Positions 60,755 through 64,000 of a stretch of 64,000 nt of DNA are shown here, piece by piece. The stretch covers positions 6,016,501-6,080,500 of the forward strand of contig NC_088309.1 of NCBI RefSeq assembly GCF_910592395.1, given 5' to 3'. Source of the stretch: Lineus longissimus. Lineage: Eukaryota; Nemertea; Pilidiophora; Heteronemertea; Lineidae. Every line of letters begins with the position of its first letter. The first letter of the stretch is position 1. The notes below the pieces were generated by a model, which saw only the letters and a program-made list of their open reading frames with translations, was not told the origin of the DNA and made no database searches. Position numbers and translations under genes: made by a program.

Positions 60755-63700
60755 AAAACGACGCGGACAAAATGTGCACGAATGGACGGCTTCAAGCCAG
60801 TCACCTTTTGGCTGATAAGACCTCACAACTTGGGTTTCAGCTTTGCACGACTTCACTTCGCCGAGTCCTCAATAGACCGGCCTGGCGGACTAAGTCCTCG
60901 ACTGGAGGACTTAACGTTGGTCGAATTGGAAGCCAACAGAATAGCCATGTCGGTAGCCTATTACTGCGAATTCATGACAAATTTACCGCCATTTTGGTTT
61001 TGACGACCACACCCAACAAATCAATTAAGAATGCTTATTGGTCCATGCGTTTGGTCAAGCATCACATGACTTCAGCGACTCATGGCGAATCAGAATGGTG
61101 GACGACCAGCTGCTTTCATTGGAATGCGTCTGGTTTGATTTCACAAAAGCCTACAACATGTACAATCATGATTTTCATTGCGTCTTTTAATAGCAATACC
61201 AATGGTCTGTTGAAATTTCCCACATCGCAGTTCTCGATTATTGGGACGACTTTCTCTGCGTGCTAAGTCCACTCGCTTTTGTTTCAAAGAGCACATTTTT
61301 TGATGGAAAGGTTTGCGTACATTTCGTTCCTAATTTCTGATAGAGAGAATCAGAAAAAAAAATCATTTTGTTCAAGGCATTCATTTTATTCAGGCATTTT
61401 TGCAAGTGACTGGAGATCCACCAATCATCTGTTGACAAATCAATATTAGTAAATCATGCCTGAATACGTCGTATTCATGTTAAATGGTCCTTATCCATCA
61501 GCCGTGCATACTAGGCCTATATTTTAAATGTACATATTTTTGGCCTGTAAAAATGTACCCCCCACTTCCTGTTTGAATGGACCGAGCAGAGCGCACTGAT
61601 CAACTACGCTAGTGGTAATGGGACCATCAATAAAAGACATGTGCGGAAAGAAAAATTCCGTAGTCTCTAATTATAATTTCCATTCACTCCAAATAGGTCA
61701 TCCTGAAGGTAATGATCTATACTCCCTTTAAACGTAGCCGAGGTATACCTTGATGAGATGCAAAACCTTGTTGGTCAAGATGTACACGTAAATAGGTATG
61801 TTGAGGAGAATGTCAGAACCAAAATGTTGGGATCAACTCACTTTAAGTTAAGTACGTGTGGCGTGTGACACAAACGTGCTCGATACATTGTATTATCATT
61901 CATGCATTGACATATATCCAAACATGACTCAGATATGTCAACAAGGATGTCTATCCAATTGTCATGACTTCGAACAATGAGATAGGCGTTCACTTTGACG
62001 TTTCGGGGATCTGCGAAAACATTCTAAAGTCAGATAGATTTAGGCCTATCATAGGTCATCTAATAAGCTAATAGCAAACAGTGTCAAATTAGAACTCCAA
62101 CATTCATATTGAAACTTAAAGGGGTACGCCAATCGTGTTCATTGTATCTACTGGTGACTCAGTCACAGTCAATGCCGTAGCGCAGTTTTTATGTGTGCAA
62201 ATTCGCTGAGACTTGGTGTTCGCCATATTTGCTGCATTTTACCTGTCCCTGGCGAAATAAGAATCTGGCAGGCCGACTGACACTCCCTCTCGACGCGGGA
62301 TCATGACAGGAAACTTTGGGTGTGGGAAGACCGGTTCCCTTAAATTGTGGCGTTCTTCTTCGGCTTTTTCTGGCTATACACCATGAAAACGCCAAGGAAA
62401 GTAGGTTCCCAGGTTTTGACGGCCGTCATTTTTTGAAGGTCAGTTGGTACGACATCACAATCATCCGTTCCCAGGAAGTACAACTCTCTGAACGATGAAG
62501 GTCAGCAAATGGAGTCGTGGGTAAAGAGCGACTCTGGGAAGCTTGATCTCCACAGTCCAAAAATAGCTAAAAGATGCTAAAGCAGTGATGGTTCCCAAGA
62601 CTTAGTTGCCCTTGGTCCATTATCAATCGAAATCCCCCCGCCATACATAAATGTGAAACTGAATGAAAATCCCACTGAATGGGAAAGAATGGCCTTTAGA
62701 TGGTTCCCACGCCATTGAAACAGTGACCCTAAATATTCCCCTGAAAGTGACCAGCGCATTTCAACATAATGATAACTGGACCAATATAATCATCCAACAC
62801 AAAACCCAACTGTCTAATTTTAATTCAATAATTCCCATATTATTAAATTGCCTTAAATTTGTGATATGTTATTTGTTCTTTGTGTTGACCTCTGTCCACT
62901 TCAGCCGGTAGCTACCCGAGACGGCGACAGCGCCAAAGGAACGCATCGCGCACCTTGCATTCCTGGACTCCGTGCACAGGTGGATTGGAAGTTTACCCAT
63001 CCTTTCAGAAGCCTCTCGACCCTTTTGTTGCCTGACCAACTAAACAACAGGTGCATCCCTCCGATAAATCCATTATTCCACTAAATTTAGCCCCCTTCCA
63101 CATCCCCAACTGTCAAAGCTTCAAGTTCCCCCTGACTATATTCGTGGCCACTTTCTATTTTTACCCGTTTTGGATGGCTATGGCGTTGTCGGGAAAACCT
63201 GGCACAATACGGGTGAATGAATGAGATAAGAATTGGGCGACGCCCCGCCATTTCTTATACGATTAGGTAACAGCGGGAACACAATTGCCTTATGGTCCCC
63301 ATGAAAAGCACCGACCGGTATTTGGAGCAGCAAGTGTATCTAGGCAAGCAATCAAAACTATAGAAATCTCGCAGAAGTCTGCACAGGTCAAACAGAATCG
63401 CACATCTTCTATTTTAGGAGTCTTACATGGGCGCAGTGTCCCCGACCATTCCTGATGAAATATGTACTATCGCGTTTGGTGGTCCCAGCATCTCGGGATT
63501 GCACCCCCAGGGTAACATATGCTGTCAAACATAAATGCATAATGCGATTTATTCACCTGATAACCATTCAGTTCGAAATTTAGAGTAAAAGCTCGAAATT
63601 TACTTAAATCAGCGTGAAATCACGAACTGTCATTCCTATTGTGAAACTATCTCTTGGTTTGTCTTCCTCTGTTTAACTGAAGAATTTCTTTAGTTCGAAA

Positions 63701-64000
63701 ATGCTATTTTTCATGTTTTTGATCTGCCCATATGTCGAGTAGGATGCCAAGGATTGTTCCTGGGCGGACAGCTACGGGCTCCCTGCCGAAAATCGTGCGT
63801 AATTTTCCTTTCAGTTGACCATGTAGAGAGAGAGGCCCATCATGAGGAAAACAGGAGTTTAAATCTTCGTTTCCCCGCTCTAAAATTTAAAAAATTGGTG
63901 AAAATCATGAATTTCTAGCCTCAAAGAACATGGTGCCAAGTAAAACGAGGTGTGACCTATACCATTAGCATAAACATCATTTTACCATAAAAATTAATAA

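Larger units (their letters stand above)
48967..64000. other. 15-kb stretch without supported genes
   Basis: Open frames are short and mostly unconvincing. The longest are 60,703-61,266 (+, 187 codons, overlapping a MITE and lacking a domain), 55,625-56,032 (-, 135 codons) and 52,860-53,195 (+, 111 codons). None has a recognised motif or splice partner. A 75-base segment at 62,905-62,979 with a strong acceptor (CTCTGTCCACTTCAG) could be an isolated exon. Two perfect hairpins and one short MITE are listed separately. It may be a regulatory or gene-poor region. Confidence 0.4.

Noticed and set aside
60703-61266. 187-codon plus-strand frame
   Set aside because: It begins at a non-ATG codon inside a MITE and has no recognisable domain or codon pattern of a gene.
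1-64000. CRISPR arrays, operons, phage or bacterial defence genes
   Set aside because: The tandem repeats here are contiguous minisatellites without spacers, and all gene structure is eukaryotic.

Overview
The window is animal genomic DNA. Every confident gene is split by GT-AG introns, the tRNA has a eukaryotic internal promoter and a T-run terminator, and the spaces between genes are full of small inverted-repeat transposons, minisatellites and a tRNA-derived SINE. Frequent TAGGCCTA and TACATGTA words and the gene set (14-3-3, SLC22, CCDC122, C9orf85) suggest a marine invertebrate, possibly a non-vertebrate deuterostome. That placement is inference; no species-diagnostic marker is present.

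Layout. 1-2.8 kb: the 3' four exons of a 14-3-3 gene whose first coding exon lies left of the window. 6.46-9.15 kb: a second, complete 14-3-3 gene with the same intron positions and orientation, so the two are a tandem pair. 12.1-18.55 kb: a 114-bp minisatellite with higher-order duplicated blocks, split by an apparently intact 2,848-bp PIF/Harbinger transposon (13,853-16,700) carrying a DDE transposase and a convergent Myb-like gene. 18.9-20.7 kb (minus): a four-exon C9orf85 homologue. 20.7-22.38 kb: a divergent intergenic region with two perfect CRE octamers and a 400-bp TA-flanked MITE. 22.38-23.52 kb (plus): a membrane protein resembling the luminal part of APD1-4 proteins but without RING. 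25.3-26.67 kb: a 58-bp minisatellite, apparently in an intron of an unrecognised plus-strand gene whose last exons are at 26.7-27.7 kb and enclose a 540-bp MITE. 28.5-31.7 kb (plus): a seven-exon CCDC122 homologue. 32.4-36.15 kb (minus): an unrecognised gene encoding an acidic protein with seven 13-residue repeats. 40.64-46.13 kb (plus): a nine-exon SLC22 organic-ion transporter. 48.9 kb (minus): tRNA-Thr(UGU). 46.2-64 kb otherwise: nearly 18 kb with no protein gene I can support.

The genes do not form one pathway; this is an ordinary metazoan gene neighbourhood. The most informative signals are the tandem 14-3-3 pair (ligand-groove residues kept, two regulatory phosphoserine positions replaced in both copies) and the intact Harbinger element, whose exact insertion point can be read from the repeat it interrupts. 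I did not find a new multi-gene system. All exon models come from splice consensus, reading phase and family resemblance read by eye.
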